A stretch of DNA of 64,000 nucleotides from Sphingobium scionense (lineage in GTDB: Bacteria; Pseudomonadota; Alphaproteobacteria; Sphingomonadales; Sphingomonadaceae), in contig NZ_JACIEU010000005.1 in the NCBI RefSeq assembly GCF_014197035.1, positions 124,001-188,000 of the forward strand. The letters run 5' to 3'. This document shows positions 43,387 to 52,726 of the stretch, piece after piece. Position numbers and translations under genes: made by a program. Within the stretch, counting starts at the first letter, position 1. Each line of letters begins with the position of its first letter. Below the pieces are notes generated by a model. That model was given only the letters and a program-made list of their open reading frames with translations, ran no database searches and had not been told where the DNA came from.

Positions 43387-43812
43387 ATGTTGTCCCAGAA
43401 GACCCGTTACGCCATCCGCGCGCTCCAGCATCTTGCCGACCGCTATCGCCAGGGGCCTGTGCCCCTCAACGAGATTGCGACGCGCCAGAATATCCCGGCG
43501 AAATTCCTGACGGTGATCCTGTCCGAATTGTCGCGCGAAGGGCTGGTGGCGACCCAGCGCGGCCGCGACGGCGGCTATTGGCTGGCACTGGCGCCGGTGG
43601 ACATCAGCTATGGCGATATCGTCCGCCTGACGCGGGGGTCGCTGGCGCTCACCCCCTGCGCCAGCCGCTTCGCCCATGAAAGCTGCACCAACTGCCTGCC
43701 GGAAAGCGAATGCCGCCTGCACCGGGTGATGCTGCGCGTCCGCGACGAGACCGCCAAGGTACTCGACAGCATCAGCCTCGCCGAACCTTTCGCTGCCGAA
43801 GGGCTGGGGTAG
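43387..43812 (+). CDS. Rrf2-family transcriptional regulator with cysteine-rich region
   Basis: 141-residue winged-helix regulator. The DNA-binding part is MLSQKTRYAIRALQHLADRY and IPAKFLTVILSELSREGLV with RGRDGGYWLA. The C-terminal cysteines C-ASRFAHES-C-TN-C-LPESE-C suggest an iron-sulfur or redox-sensing cluster, as in IscR/RirA/NsrR, though the spacing does not match one of them exactly. No suf/isc or nitric-oxide genes are adjacent; the likely target is unknown. Confidence 0.9.
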   Translation: MLSQKTRYAIRALQHLADRYRQGPVPLNEIATRQNIPAKFLTVILSELSREGLVATQRGRDGGYWLALAPVDISYGDIVRLTRGSLALTPCASRFAHESCTNCLPESECRLHRVMLRVRDETAKVLDSISLAEPFAAEGLG

Positions 43813-43877
43813 GGCGCCGCAGGAGCAGGGTCGCGGACGGCCTTGCACTCGCCCCGCCGCTCCGCCACATCGGCATC

Positions 43878-44534
43878 ATGACCACGCCGCCGCTCAAAGC
43901 CACCCTGATCCCCGTCACCCCGCTGCAGCAGAACTGCACCCTCTTCTGGTGCACGGAAACGATGCGCGGCGCCTTTGTCGATCCGGGCGGCGACCTGCCG
44001 GTGCTGAAGAAGGCGGCGGCGCAGCATGGCGTCACGATCGAGAAGATTCTCGTCACCCATGGCCATATCGACCATTGCGGCCAGGCCGGCGTGCTGGCCC
44101 GCGACCTCGATGTCCCGATCGAGGGACCGCATGAGGAGGATCGCTTCTGGATCGACCGCCTGCCGCAGGATGGCGAGCGCTGGGGCATTCCGGGCGAAAG
44201 CTTCGAGCCGAACCGCTGGCTGGTCGATGGCGACCAGGTGAGCGTCGGCAATCTGACCTTCGACGTCTATCATTGCCCCGGCCACACGCCGGGCCATGTC
44301 GTCTTCCACCATGCCCCGAGCCAGCTCGCGATCGTGGGCGACGTGCTGTTCAAGGGCTCGATCGGCCGCACCGACTTCCCGCGCGGCAACCATCAGGACC
44401 TGATCGACGCGATCACCGGCAAGCTCTGGCCGCTGGGCGGCCAGACTGCCTTCGTCCCCGGCCATGGCGAGATGAGCAACTTCGCCTATGAACGGCGCAC
44501 CAATCCCTATGTGGCGGATTCGGTCCTCAGTTAA
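43878..44534 (+). CDS. MBL-fold metallo-hydrolase, GloB/YcbL-like
   Basis: 218-residue glyoxalase II-like hydrolase. Metal ligands are in THGHIDHCGQ (HxHxDH), CPGHTPGHVVFH, GDVLFKGSIGRTDF and the late VPGHGEMSNFAYE. It lacks the C-terminal domain of classical GloB, so it resembles YcbL. The substrate may be a thioester or glutathione conjugate. It starts 65 bases after the Rrf2 gene. Its 3' end overlaps that of the convergent MAPEG gene by four bases. Confidence 0.88.
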   Translation: MTTPPLKATLIPVTPLQQNCTLFWCTETMRGAFVDPGGDLPVLKKAAAQHGVTIEKILVTHGHIDHCGQAGVLARDLDVPIEGPHEEDRFWIDRLPQDGERWGIPGESFEPNRWLVDGDQVSVGNLTFDVYHCPGHTPGHVVFHHAPSQLAIVGDVLFKGSIGRTDFPRGNHQDLIDAITGKLWPLGGQTAFVPGHGEMSNFAYERRTNPYVADSVLS

Positions 44535-44959
44535 ACTTGGGCCATCGCCGGGGGGGCAGGCACGGCGCGAGTCGCGCCATAGGCGACATAGAGCGCCGCC
44601 ACCGCCAGGCCGAGCATCACGATCCAGGTGAGCAGCGCGCCGCCGGCGCGCCAGGCCGTCGGCTTGTCCGCGTCCATGCCAAAGCCATGGGCGATTCGCG
44701 CCAGTACATAGATCATCGCCCCGATCCACAGCCACAGCGGCGCGCCGATCGCCATTTCGACGAGGCCGAAGAGAATCAACACGATCGGCGTATATTCGAT
44801 GAAATTGGCGTGCGCCCGCATCCGCCGCGCCAGCAGCATGTTCCCCGAGTCGCCGTGCAGAAGCTTCGCGCCCACGCGGATTCGGGCGCAGCGGACCGCC
44901 AGCCAGAAATTGATGAGCGCACAGGCCGCAGCCAGTGTGAGCGTGATCGGCAACAACAT
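44531..44959 (-). CDS. MAPEG-family membrane protein
   Basis: 142-residue protein with four hydrophobic segments and the MAPEG signature RRMRAHANFIEYTPIVLIL (E/R-x-N...EY.P). MAPEG proteins include microsomal glutathione transferases; in bacteria the function is mostly unproven. I chose 44959 since AGGGGG ends six bases before it, over 44965 which would be directly abutting. Confidence 0.85.
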   Translation of the reverse strand: MLLPITLTLAAACALINFWLAVRCARIRVGAKLLHGDSGNMLLARRMRAHANFIEYTPIVLILFGLVEMAIGAPLWLWIGAMIYVLARIAHGFGMDADKPTAWRAGGALLTWIVMLGLAVAALYVAYGATRAVPAPPAMAQV

Positions 44960-45165
44960 GGGCATCCCCCTATCCAACAGGCCGCCACCATAGGCGCGGC
45001 GGCTCGGCGGGCAAGGAAGGACTTGCACCATCTTCAAAAACGGCTATAGGCGCAGGGCTTCGCGATCACCCGGGCCGCATGGTCTGCGGCACCCGTGCCG
45101 TCGGCGTCTCATTTGGAAACCGGCCAGTCGCTTAACCAGATTTAATTACGGAAACAGGTGCCGAC

Positions 45166-45345
45166 ATGGCTGTCCCCAAAAGGAAAACTTCCCCGTCCAA
45201 GCGTGGCATGCGTCGCAGCCACGATTCGCTGCGCGTCGAAGCATTCCAGGAATGCTCGAACTGCGGTGAACTGAAGCGTCCGCACAATCTGTGCGACGCG
45301 TGTGGCCATTATAACGGCCGCGAAGTCATCGCCGTCGGGGCGTAA
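45166..45345 (+). CDS. rpmF: 50S ribosomal protein L32
   Basis: 59-residue protein starting [20 protein letters not shown], with the zinc-ribbon [20 protein letters not shown]. Conserved L32 sequence and length. It lies just upstream of plsX, the common bacterial rpmF-plsX-fabH arrangement. Confidence 0.97.
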   Translation: MAVPKRKTSPSKRGMRRSHDSLRVEAFQECSNCGELKRPHNLCDACGHYNGREVIAVGA

Positions 45346-45378
45346 AGACTTTTCGATCTCCGCAAAGGGGTGACCTCA

Positions 45379-46440
45379 GTGTCCAGTCAACCGCGAATCG
45401 CCATTGACGCGATGGGCGGGGATGAAGGCGTGCGGGTGATGATGGCGGGCGTTGCGCTCGCTCGTCGCCGGCACGAAGGACTCCGCTTCACCCTTTTCGG
45501 CGACGAGACGCGGATCAAGGCGGCTCTCGACAACCACCCCAATTTGCGGGCGGCGTCGGAAGTCGTGCATTCCGCCACAATCGTCGAGGGCAGTGACAAG
45601 CCCAGCGTCGCGATTCGCAAGAAGAGCAGCTCGATGAGCATGGCGATCAACGCCGTGAAATCGGGTGATGCCGGTGCGGCGGTTTCCGCTGGCAATACCG
45701 GTGCGCTCATGGCGATGGCGAAGCTGGCGCTGCGCACCATGCCCGGTGTCGATCGCCCTGCGCTGGCGGCAATGCTGCCGACCCTTGGCGACAATGATGT
45801 CGTCATGCTCGACCTTGGCGCCAATACCGAGTGTGACGCGCGCAACCTGGTCCAGTTCGCGGTGATGGGCGCGGCTTATGCCCGCATCGCCCTCGATCTG
45901 GAGCGGCCGCGCGTGCGCCTGCTCAACATCGGCACCGAAGAGCTCAAGGGCACGGACGAGATTCGCGACGCCGCCGCCGTGCTGCGCGCAGCCGACACCA
46001 CCCTGCCATTCTCGTTCGACGGCTTTACCGAAGGCGATAAGATCGGCCGCGGCGAAACCGACGTGATCGTGTGCGACGGCTTCTCGGGCAATGTCGCGCT
46101 CAAGACGGCCGAGGGCACGGCCCGCTTCGTCGCCGACCTGCTGCGCCGCGCCTTCTCCAGTTCGCTGCGGTCCAAGATCGGCTTCCTGATCTCGAAGCCG
46201 GCGATGCATCTGCTCAAGCATCATCTCGATCCCAACAATCATAATGGCGCGGTCTTCCTCGGCCTGAACGGGGTCGTGGTGAAGAGCCATGGCAGCGCCG
46301 ACGCAAAGGGCGTGGCCAATGCGGTGCATGTCGCCGCCCGCCTGCTGGAAGAGGATATCACGCGACGCATCGCCGCCGACATGGCCGGGGTGCAGGATCT
46401 GTCCGCCGTCGCGTCCAAATTGGAGCTGCCCGTCAAGTGA
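45379..46440 (+). CDS. plsX: Phosphate acyltransferase
   Basis: Makes acyl-phosphate from acyl-ACP as the first step of phospholipid synthesis. The GTG at 45379 is preferred: the sequence AAAGGGGTGA upstream is almost a full complement of the 16S 3' end and ends about five bases before it, whereas the other GTG (45370) lies inside it. Conserved motifs are [36 protein letters not shown] and [15 protein letters not shown]. 353 residues is normal. fabH overlaps its stop by four bases. Confidence 0.96.
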   Translation: MSSQPRIAIDAMGGDEGVRVMMAGVALARRRHEGLRFTLFGDETRIKAALDNHPNLRAASEVVHSATIVEGSDKPSVAIRKKSSSMSMAINAVKSGDAGAAVSAGNTGALMAMAKLALRTMPGVDRPALAAMLPTLGDNDVVMLDLGANTECDARNLVQFAVMGAAYARIALDLERPRVRLLNIGTEELKGTDEIRDAAAVLRAADTTLPFSFDGFTEGDKIGRGETDVIVCDGFSGNVALKTAEGTARFVADLLRRAFSSSLRSKIGFLISKPAMHLLKHHLDPNNHNGAVFLGLNGVVVKSHGSADAKGVANAVHVAARLLEEDITRRIAADMAGVQDLSAVASKLELPVK

Positions 46441-47405
46441 TCCGTCGATCCGTTCTCCTGGGCACCGGCTCCGCTCTGCCTGCACGCGTCGTCACCAATG
46501 CGGAGCTGGCCCAGACCGTCGATACCAGCGACGAATGGATCGTCGAGCGGACCGGCATCCGCACCCGCTATATCGCCGGCGAAGGCGAAACGACGACGAC
46601 GCTGGCGACCGATGCCGCCAAGCGCGCGCTGGAAGCCGCTGGCATCGCCGCGCAGGATATCGACCTCATCATCCTGGCAACCGCAACCCCGGACCAGACC
46701 TTCCCGGCCAGCGCCACGCTGGTGCAGGCCGCGCTCGGCATCGATGACTGTGTTGCCTTCGACGTCGCCGCCGTCTGCTCGGGCTTCCTTTATGCGATGA
46801 CGGTCGCCGACTCGATGATCCGTTCGGGCGCCGCCCAGCGCGCGCTCGTGATCGGTGCGGAAACCTTCAGTCGCATCCTCGACTGGGACGATCGCGCCAC
46901 CTGCGTCCTGTTCGGCGACGGCGCTGGCGCCGTGGTGCTCGGCGCGGAGGAGAGTGCGGATGGCGCTCGCGGTATCCTTGCCGCCAAGCTGCACGCCGAT
47001 GGCCGCCACAACCAGCTCCTCTATGTCGATGGTGGTCCTTCGACCACGCAGACCGTCGGCAAGCTGCGCATGAAGGGGCAGGAAGTGTTCCGTCATGCGG
47101 TGGTGAATCTCGCCGCCGTGCTCAAGGAAGTGATGGCCATGACCGACATGACGCCGGCTGATATCGACTGGCTGGTGCCGCATCAGGCCAATGCCCGGAT
47201 TCTCGACGCGACTGCGCGCAAGCTCAAACTCTCGCCGGACAAGGTCGTGGTCACCGTCGACCGGCACGCCAACACCTCGGCCGCTTCGGTGCCGCTGGCG
47301 CTGGACGCCGCGACCCGCGACGGCCGGGTCAAGCCGGGCGACCTTCTCGTGCTCGAAGCCATGGGTGGTGGCTTCACCTGGGGCGCCTGCGTCCTGCGGG
47401 TCTGA
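46437..47405 (+). CDS. fabH: 3-oxoacyl-ACP synthase III
   Basis: Starts fatty-acid elongation by condensing acetyl-CoA with malonyl-ACP. GTG start overlapping the plsX stop (GTGA). 322 residues. Catalytic Cys114 is in [11 protein letters not shown], His in [11 protein letters not shown], and Asn in [14 protein letters not shown]. Typical plsX-fabH pair. Confidence 0.97.
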   Translation: MIRRSVLLGTGSALPARVVTNAELAQTVDTSDEWIVERTGIRTRYIAGEGETTTTLATDAAKRALEAAGIAAQDIDLIILATATPDQTFPASATLVQAALGIDDCVAFDVAAVCSGFLYAMTVADSMIRSGAAQRALVIGAETFSRILDWDDRATCVLFGDGAGAVVLGAEESADGARGILAAKLHADGRHNQLLYVDGGPSTTQTVGKLRMKGQEVFRHAVVNLAAVLKEVMAMTDMTPADIDWLVPHQANARILDATARKLKLSPDKVVVTVDRHANTSAASVPLALDAATRDGRVKPGDLLVLEAMGGGFTWGACVLRV

Positions 47406-47529
47406 TACGGCGGCGAAACGATCGCCCCTACGTATCTGACCTGCTTGCCAAATCATCGAACATGCATCACATTTCTTTTGCAATCATTCGCATCGCGGAT
47501 GGTGCAGGGGGGCATATTGGGGATTTGCG

Positions 47530-47826
47530 ATGACCGGCACTGGCACACTGACCCGCGCTGATCTGGCGGAGAGCGTCAATCGTCATATTGGCTTGTCCCG
47601 CGCGGAAGCTGCGGCACTGGTCGAATCGATCCTGGAACATATGTCGAGCGCGCTGGAGCGCGGCGAAAATGTGAAAATATCGAGTTTTGGCACATTCGTC
47701 CTGCGGGACAAGAATGAGCGCATGGGCCGTAACCCCAAGACCGGGATCGAGGTGCCGATCGAACCGCGCCGAGTGCTTACATTCCGCGCGAGCCAGACGA
47801 TGCGGGACCGGGTTGCTTCGACCTGA
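47530..47826 (+). CDS. ihfA: Integration host factor subunit alpha
   Basis: 98-residue HU/IHF-family DNA-bending protein. Features are [40 protein letters not shown] and [19 protein letters not shown]. Follows fabH in the usual alphaproteobacterial order before a MerR gene. Confidence 0.96.
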   Translation: MTGTGTLTRADLAESVNRHIGLSRAEAAALVESILEHMSSALERGENVKISSFGTFVLRDKNERMGRNPKTGIEVPIEPRRVLTFRASQTMRDRVAST

Positions 47827-47908
47827 GGCAATTCGGTCATCTTTTGTAATATTGTCGCCTGTTTACCGTAGTTGACCTTTACGGGACTATGGGTGCAACA
47901 TTGCGCCC

Positions 47909-48253
47909 ATGGAAAAGGCCGAGGGCGCATTTCTGACCATCAGCGAACTGGCGACAGAGCTGGGTCTTGCCCAACATATTTTACGCTATTGGGAAACCCG
48001 TTTCCCTCAATTGCGTCCGCTCCAGCGATCGGGGAACCGTCGCTATTATCGCCCTGCCGATGTCGCTCTGGCGCGGCGGATCAACCAACTGCTCAATGTC
48101 GAGGGATTCACCGTCAAGGGCGCGCAGAAGGCGCTGGCTGACGGTATCGATGTCGTCGTGGTCGAGTCGCTTTCCACGCCGCCTTCCGAACCGGACCTGC
48201 TCGCGCGACTGGAAGTGATCAGGGGTGATCTGGCCCGCGCGCTCGGTCGATAG
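47909..48253 (+). CDS. MerR-family transcriptional regulator
   Basis: 114-residue protein with a MerR DNA-binding domain: FLTISELATELGLAQHILRY, WETRFPQLRPLQRSGNRRYY, ALARRINQLLNVEGFTVKGA. It has a short C-terminal helix rather than a ligand domain. The plsX-fabH-ihfA-merR order is conserved in alphaproteobacteria, but the regulator's targets are unknown. The convergent GNAT gene ends six bases away. Confidence 0.93.
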   Translation: MEKAEGAFLTISELATELGLAQHILRYWETRFPQLRPLQRSGNRRYYRPADVALARRINQLLNVEGFTVKGAQKALADGIDVVVVESLSTPPSEPDLLARLEVIRGDLARALGR

Positions 48254-48259
48254 TGGCGG

Positions 48260-48784
48260 TCAAAGGCTCCGCGCATAGATAAGGTCGCGGAACGGCACGT
48301 CCCCGACCATGAAGGTCAGTTCGCCGATCTCGACAAAATCATGTCGGGCATAGAAGCGCCGCGCCCGATCATTCTGCGGATAGACGGCGAGCAGCAGCCG
48401 GCGCGCGCCGCGTTGCCTGGCTTGGGCCAGCACCAGCGCCATCAGCGCGTCGCCATTGCCGCCGCCCTGCCATCCGCTCAGCAGATAGATGCGCTTCAAC
48501 TCAACGTCATGCCGGTCGTCGGTCGGCACCGGCAGGTCGGGCGGCGTGATCAGCGCATAGCCGACCGGCGCGCCCAGCGGCGTCTCGCCGATCAGGATGG
48601 TCTGGGCCGGATCGGCCAGCGCGGCACGATAATAATCCTCGCCATGGGCCTTGCGGATATGGGCGACCAATGCCTCGCCGGGATGGTCATGGGCAAAGCT
48701 GGCCAGGAAGGTCGCGCCGCCCAATATTGCCAGCGCGGCGGTATCGGACGGGCCTGCCGGCCGCCAATGGATCGGCGTGGTCAA
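48260..48784 (-). CDS. GNAT-family acetyltransferase
   Basis: 174-residue N-acetyltransferase-fold protein. The acetyl-CoA-binding loop is QGGGNGDALMALVLAQARQRG, followed by LAVYPQNDRARRFYARHDF. I suggest a TTG start at 48784, three bases after the stop codon of the upstream SixA-like gene (TGAgcTTG), since the GNAT fold begins at IHWRPAGPSDTAALA. Longer starts up to 48877 would overlap sixA. The substrate is unknown. Confidence 0.8.
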   Translation of the reverse strand: MTTPIHWRPAGPSDTAALAILGGATFLASFAHDHPGEALVAHIRKAHGEDYYRAALADPAQTILIGETPLGAPVGYALITPPDLPVPTDDRHDVELKRIYLLSGWQGGGNGDALMALVLAQARQRGARRLLLAVYPQNDRARRFYARHDFVEIGELTFMVGDVPFRDLIYARSL

Positions 48785-48786
48785 GC

Positions 48787-49329
48787 TCAGCGCGATCCTG
48801 GACCCAGCGCCGGATCCAGGTCGCGGGGGCGGGTAAAACTCAGCAGCGTACCGCATTTGTCTGCCGTCGCTTCCCAATGGTCGATCGCCAGGTCTATGAC
48901 CGCGATGCTGGCGGTGGGGAATTTGACTTCGACATCCTCGCGCAGCGGATTGGCGGCATCATCGGGAACCAGGCTCAGGATCAATTCCTCGAAACCGGGA
49001 TTATGCCCGGCCATCAGCACGCTGTCGGCCTGATCGGGCAGGTCGCGCAGCACGTCGATCAGGGTCGGGGCGGAGGCCAGATAGATGCGTCGATCCCAGC
49101 GCGCGTCCAGCGTTTCGCCATAGCCGTTGAAGAAAGTGTCGAGCGTCTGGACGACGCGGGCAGCGGGGGAGGCGACCAGCAGGTCGAAACGCATATCCTT
49201 GCGCGCGGCGAACTGGCCCATCAGCAGTGCGGCCTTTTCCCCGCGGCGGTTGAGCGGCCGATCGAAATCCCGCGCGACCGGATCGTCCCAATCGGACTTG
49301 GCATGGCGCAACAGGGTCAACCGCTTCAT
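48787..49329 (-). CDS. SixA-like phosphohistidine phosphatase
   Basis: 180-residue histidine-phosphatase-superfamily protein with LRHAKSDWDDP (RHG-like motif) and the second catalytic His in LMAGHNPGFEELI. SixA dephosphorylates phosphohistidine on signalling proteins. It is translationally close to the GNAT gene downstream. Confidence 0.9.
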   Translation of the reverse strand: MKRLTLLRHAKSDWDDPVARDFDRPLNRRGEKAALLMGQFAARKDMRFDLLVASPAARVVQTLDTFFNGYGETLDARWDRRIYLASAPTLIDVLRDLPDQADSVLMAGHNPGFEELILSLVPDDAANPLREDVEVKFPTASIAVIDLAIDHWEATADKCGTLLSFTRPRDLDPALGPGSR

Positions 49330-49420
49330 TCTCGCTCCAGCTCCTCGCGCCTTGTTGCGGCGGAATATCTTCTGCCGACTCGCAAAAACGCAGAAAACAA
49401 AGGCGCCGTGCCCTGTCGGG

Positions 49421-52174
49421 TCACCGCATGCCGGGTTCGCTTCCCTGATGCCCTAACGTTGTTCGGTCGCCAAGACCAGCGTCCTGCATGTCCCGCTCCT
49501 GCATCTTTGCGCTGACGGCAATGATCGCCTCGTCCAGCGTCAGCCGGCGGATCGGCGTGCCCGGCGGGAAGGCGCTCAGCAGCCGGCTCGGCATGGCGGC
49601 GGACAGGATGACGAAACTGCCCTTGTCCTCGGCACGGCGGATCAGCCGGCCAAACGCCTGGGCAAGGCGCGCCCGGATCAGCCGGTCATCATAGGCACTG
49701 CCACCCCCCGCCAGTCGCCGCGCGGCATGCAGCACGGTCGGTTTCGACCAGGGCACGCCCTCCATCACCACGAGCCGCAGCGAATGGCCGGGCACGTCGA
49801 CGCCGTCGCGCAGCGCATCGGTGCCCAGCAGCGAGGCGCGCGGATCGTCGCGAAAGATGTCGACCAGCGTGCCGGTATCCATCGGATCGACATGCTGGGC
49901 GTAAAGCGGCAGGCCGGCGCGGGCCAATCTGTCTGCGATGCGCGCATGGACGGCGCGCAACCGCCGGATAGCGGTGAACAGGCCCAGCGTGCCGCCCCCC
50001 GATGCCTCGATCAGCCGGGCATAGGCGCCCGACATGGCGGCGATGTCGCCCCGCTTGATATCGGTGACGATCAGCACCTCGGCCCGGTCGGGATAATCGA
50101 ACGGGCTGGCCGCCTCGAACCGTTCGGCGCTGTGGGGCAGATGAGCGACGCCGCTGCGCGCCTCCGCATTGGACCAGTCGCCGCCGCCCTTCAGCGTGGC
50201 GGAGGTGACGATCACCCCCTGCGCGGGTTGCAGCACTGCCTCGGCCAACGGCCGGGTAGGGTCGAGCCAGTGGCGGTGCAGGCCGATATCATATTCGCGC
50301 CCTTCCACCCGGTCGACGGTCATCCAGTCGACGAAATCCGGGTCCGCCGGCCCGCCGATCCGGGCCAGCAGCGCCAGCCAGGCGCTGATCAGGTCGCGGC
50401 GCCAGCCCAGCGATCCGATCGCCCCTTCGATCCGCGCGCGCGCCGCGCCGTCGAGCCAGTCCGGCGCATCCTCCAGCACCGCCTCCAGCCGCTTGGACAG
50501 GCGCACAAGCGGCTTCAACAGCGCATCGAGCGCGATCGCCGCTTCCTGCGCTGCCTCGACCAGCGGTCCGTCCGGTTCGGCGAGTTCGGTTTCCAGTCCA
50601 TAGCCGGCATCCGCCTCGCCACTGTCGGCGGCGCGGGCGAAGACGGTGCCGCGCACGGCGGCCAGTAATGTCTCGATCGCGCCAAAGGGCTCTCCCGCCA
50701 CGATCCGCTTCAACCAGTCGTCGGCCGGCAAAGCGCGGACGGCATCGACGGCGGCGCGAATGGCGTCGCCGCCCTCCTCGTCATAGCTGGCAAGGTCGGA
50801 CAGGCGTGCGGCCAGGCCCCGGCGGCGGCCCCTTGATCCCCCCTCCGGTCCCATCACCCAACGGCGCAGCTCGATCGCCTCCTGCCCCGACAGCGCGACC
50901 GAGAAGGTCGAGTCGGCAGCATCGAACAGATGATGGCCTTCGTCGAAGACGATGCGTTGCGGCCGCTGCCCGGTCTCGCGGCCGCGCGCGGCATTGATCA
51001 TCACCAGCGCGTGATTGGCGATGACGACGTCGGCATCGGCGGATGCGCGCGCCGACCGCTCGATGAAGCATTTCCGGTAATGCGGGCAGCCGGCATAGAT
51101 GCATTCGCCGCGCCGGTCGGTCAGCGCGGTCGAGCCGTTGCGACGGAACAGGGTGGGCAGCCAGCCGGGCAGGTCGCCGCCGACCATGTCGCCATTCTTG
51201 GAGAAGGCGGCCCAGCGCGCCACCAGTTGCGCCAATATTGCCGCACGGCCGGAAAAGCCGCCCTGCAATGCATCTTCCAGGTTCAGCAGGCAGAGATAAT
51301 TTTCCCGGCCCTTGCGCACCACCACCCGTCGTGCGGCCGTCGCGGGATCGGGAAACAGGCGTAGCGATTCCCGGTCGAGCTGGCGTTGCAGCGCCTTGGT
51401 ATAGGTGGATATCCACACCGTGCCCTGTGCCTGTGACGCCCAGAGCGAGGCGGGCGCGAGATAGCCCAGTGTCTTGCCGATGCCGGTGCCGGCTTCCGCC
51501 AGCAGCATATTGGGCTGGTCGCGATGCACGCGCGGGCGAAAGGCCTCGATCGCGGCGGCGGCATAGGCGCGCTGGCCGGGGCGGGGTTCGGCGCCCGGTC
51601 CGGTCAGGCTGTCGAGCTGCGCCAGAACGGCGTCCTCCTCGATTGCCACGGTGCGCGGAGCCGGGCGGTGCGCGGCCTCCTCCCATTCAGGCAATTTGGA
51701 AAAGAGCCAGCGTTCCGCTTCCGCCGGGCGGCTGATGCGCGGCGCGACCAGCGGCGACCAGGGCCAGCGCAACCGGTGCAGCGCCTGCGCTGCGGTCCAG
51801 CCGCCTTCTCTTTCCTTCCATTCCGGGGATTCAAGCCGGTCGAGCAGCGCGCGCGCCGCCATCTGCAGCAGCGCCGGGATATCGCCTTCCTGTGCCGGCT
51901 GCGGCAGGTCCAGCGCCTCGGCCAACCCTTTGGGCGTGGGCACCAGGAAGCGCGCAGGATGGACGAACGCCCAGAGTTCCAGCAGGTCGAGGCCGTTGAG
52001 ATCGGGGTAGCCCAGGCGCTGGCCGGTCAGCGGCGCATTGAGCAGCAGCGTCGGCGTTTCGGCGGTCTGCGCAATCGCCTGTCCCTTGGCCACGCCCAGG
52101 GTGCGGCCGCCTTCGCGCAGCCAGATGCCGCCATGGCTGGCATGGAGGGCGGGCAGGGCAGCAGGGTCGATCAC
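49421..52174 (-). CDS. DinG/XPD-like ATP-dependent DNA helicase
   Basis: 917-residue superfamily 2 helicase. Walker A is AEAGTGIGKTLGYLAPA near residue 230, motif II is the DEGHHLFDAAD region, and cysteines CIYAGCPHYRKC suggest the XPD-type iron-sulfur cluster. Motif VI-like LAQAFGRLIRRAEDKG is near the C-terminus. Probably repairs or resolves R-loops or damaged forks. The N-terminal ~200 residues are an extra region not present in all DinG proteins. Confidence 0.9.
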   Translation of the reverse strand: MIDPAALPALHASHGGIWLREGGRTLGVAKGQAIAQTAETPTLLLNAPLTGQRLGYPDLNGLDLLELWAFVHPARFLVPTPKGLAEALDLPQPAQEGDIPALLQMAARALLDRLESPEWKEREGGWTAAQALHRLRWPWSPLVAPRISRPAEAERWLFSKLPEWEEAAHRPAPRTVAIEEDAVLAQLDSLTGPGAEPRPGQRAYAAAAIEAFRPRVHRDQPNMLLAEAGTGIGKTLGYLAPASLWASQAQGTVWISTYTKALQRQLDRESLRLFPDPATAARRVVVRKGRENYLCLLNLEDALQGGFSGRAAILAQLVARWAAFSKNGDMVGGDLPGWLPTLFRRNGSTALTDRRGECIYAGCPHYRKCFIERSARASADADVVIANHALVMINAARGRETGQRPQRIVFDEGHHLFDAADSTFSVALSGQEAIELRRWVMGPEGGSRGRRRGLAARLSDLASYDEEGGDAIRAAVDAVRALPADDWLKRIVAGEPFGAIETLLAAVRGTVFARAADSGEADAGYGLETELAEPDGPLVEAAQEAAIALDALLKPLVRLSKRLEAVLEDAPDWLDGAARARIEGAIGSLGWRRDLISAWLALLARIGGPADPDFVDWMTVDRVEGREYDIGLHRHWLDPTRPLAEAVLQPAQGVIVTSATLKGGGDWSNAEARSGVAHLPHSAERFEAASPFDYPDRAEVLIVTDIKRGDIAAMSGAYARLIEASGGGTLGLFTAIRRLRAVHARIADRLARAGLPLYAQHVDPMDTGTLVDIFRDDPRASLLGTDALRDGVDVPGHSLRLVVMEGVPWSKPTVLHAARRLAGGGSAYDDRLIRARLAQAFGRLIRRAEDKGSFVILSAAMPSRLLSAFPPGTPIRRLTLDEAIIAVSAKMQERDMQDAGLGDRTTLGHQGSEPGMR

Positions 52175-52223
52175 CAGTCCGGCTTAGGGGAAGGCGAACA
52201 AAAGGGAAACCGAAATGCGCCGA

Positions 52224-52595
52224 TCAATGCGTCCGGCGGCCAAAACCCACGGGACCGGAATAGGTAAAGGCGGTGGCCGCCGGCCGCGGCTGGAACGCCA
52301 CTGGTGCGCGGCGGGCGAGCCGTGCCATCTCCAGCTGGTCGAATAGCGGACCTTCGGCCAGTTCATAGGGAAAGCGGATGCCCATCCGGTCTTCTTCCGA
52401 CCAGCGTACCGTGCCGAACACGCTGTAGCCGTCGAGGTCCAGCTGACACTGGCTGCCGGTCGGCAGGGTGCAACCGACCACCTGTGCTCCACCCTCGCTC
52501 AGGTCGACGATCGTCCCTTCCAGGCTATCGAGCACGGTCGTGATGGTGATCGCGATGTCGACGGGAATGCGTTCGCGGCTGCGGGGTGTCTGCAT
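52224..52595 (-). CDS. PilZ-domain protein
   Basis: 123-residue single-domain c-di-GMP receptor candidate. The RxxxR motif (RSRER) and DLSEGGAQV (D/NxSxxG) are both intact. It ends the domain with RWSEEDRMGIRFPYE, close to that of the GGDEF-EAL-PilZ protein at 1-3.6 kb. The ATG at 52595 follows GGAGG by five bases. It could be an effector for the c-di-GMP made elsewhere in the cell. Confidence 0.9.
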   Translation of the reverse strand: MQTPRSRERIPVDIAITITTVLDSLEGTIVDLSEGGAQVVGCTLPTGSQCQLDLDGYSVFGTVRWSEEDRMGIRFPYELAEGPLFDQLEMARLARRAPVAFQPRPAATAFTYSGPVGFGRRTH

Positions 52596-52726
52596 GGGAG
52601 CCTCCATATGACCAGAGCATGGAGGAACAGGGTAAATAAAATCTAAATATGAAGCCCGGTTTAACGTGCTTTTGCCTCCAAAGACCGTTCCCTTTCGGGC
52701 TTCGCGGCGGTAGGGGCTTTGGCATC

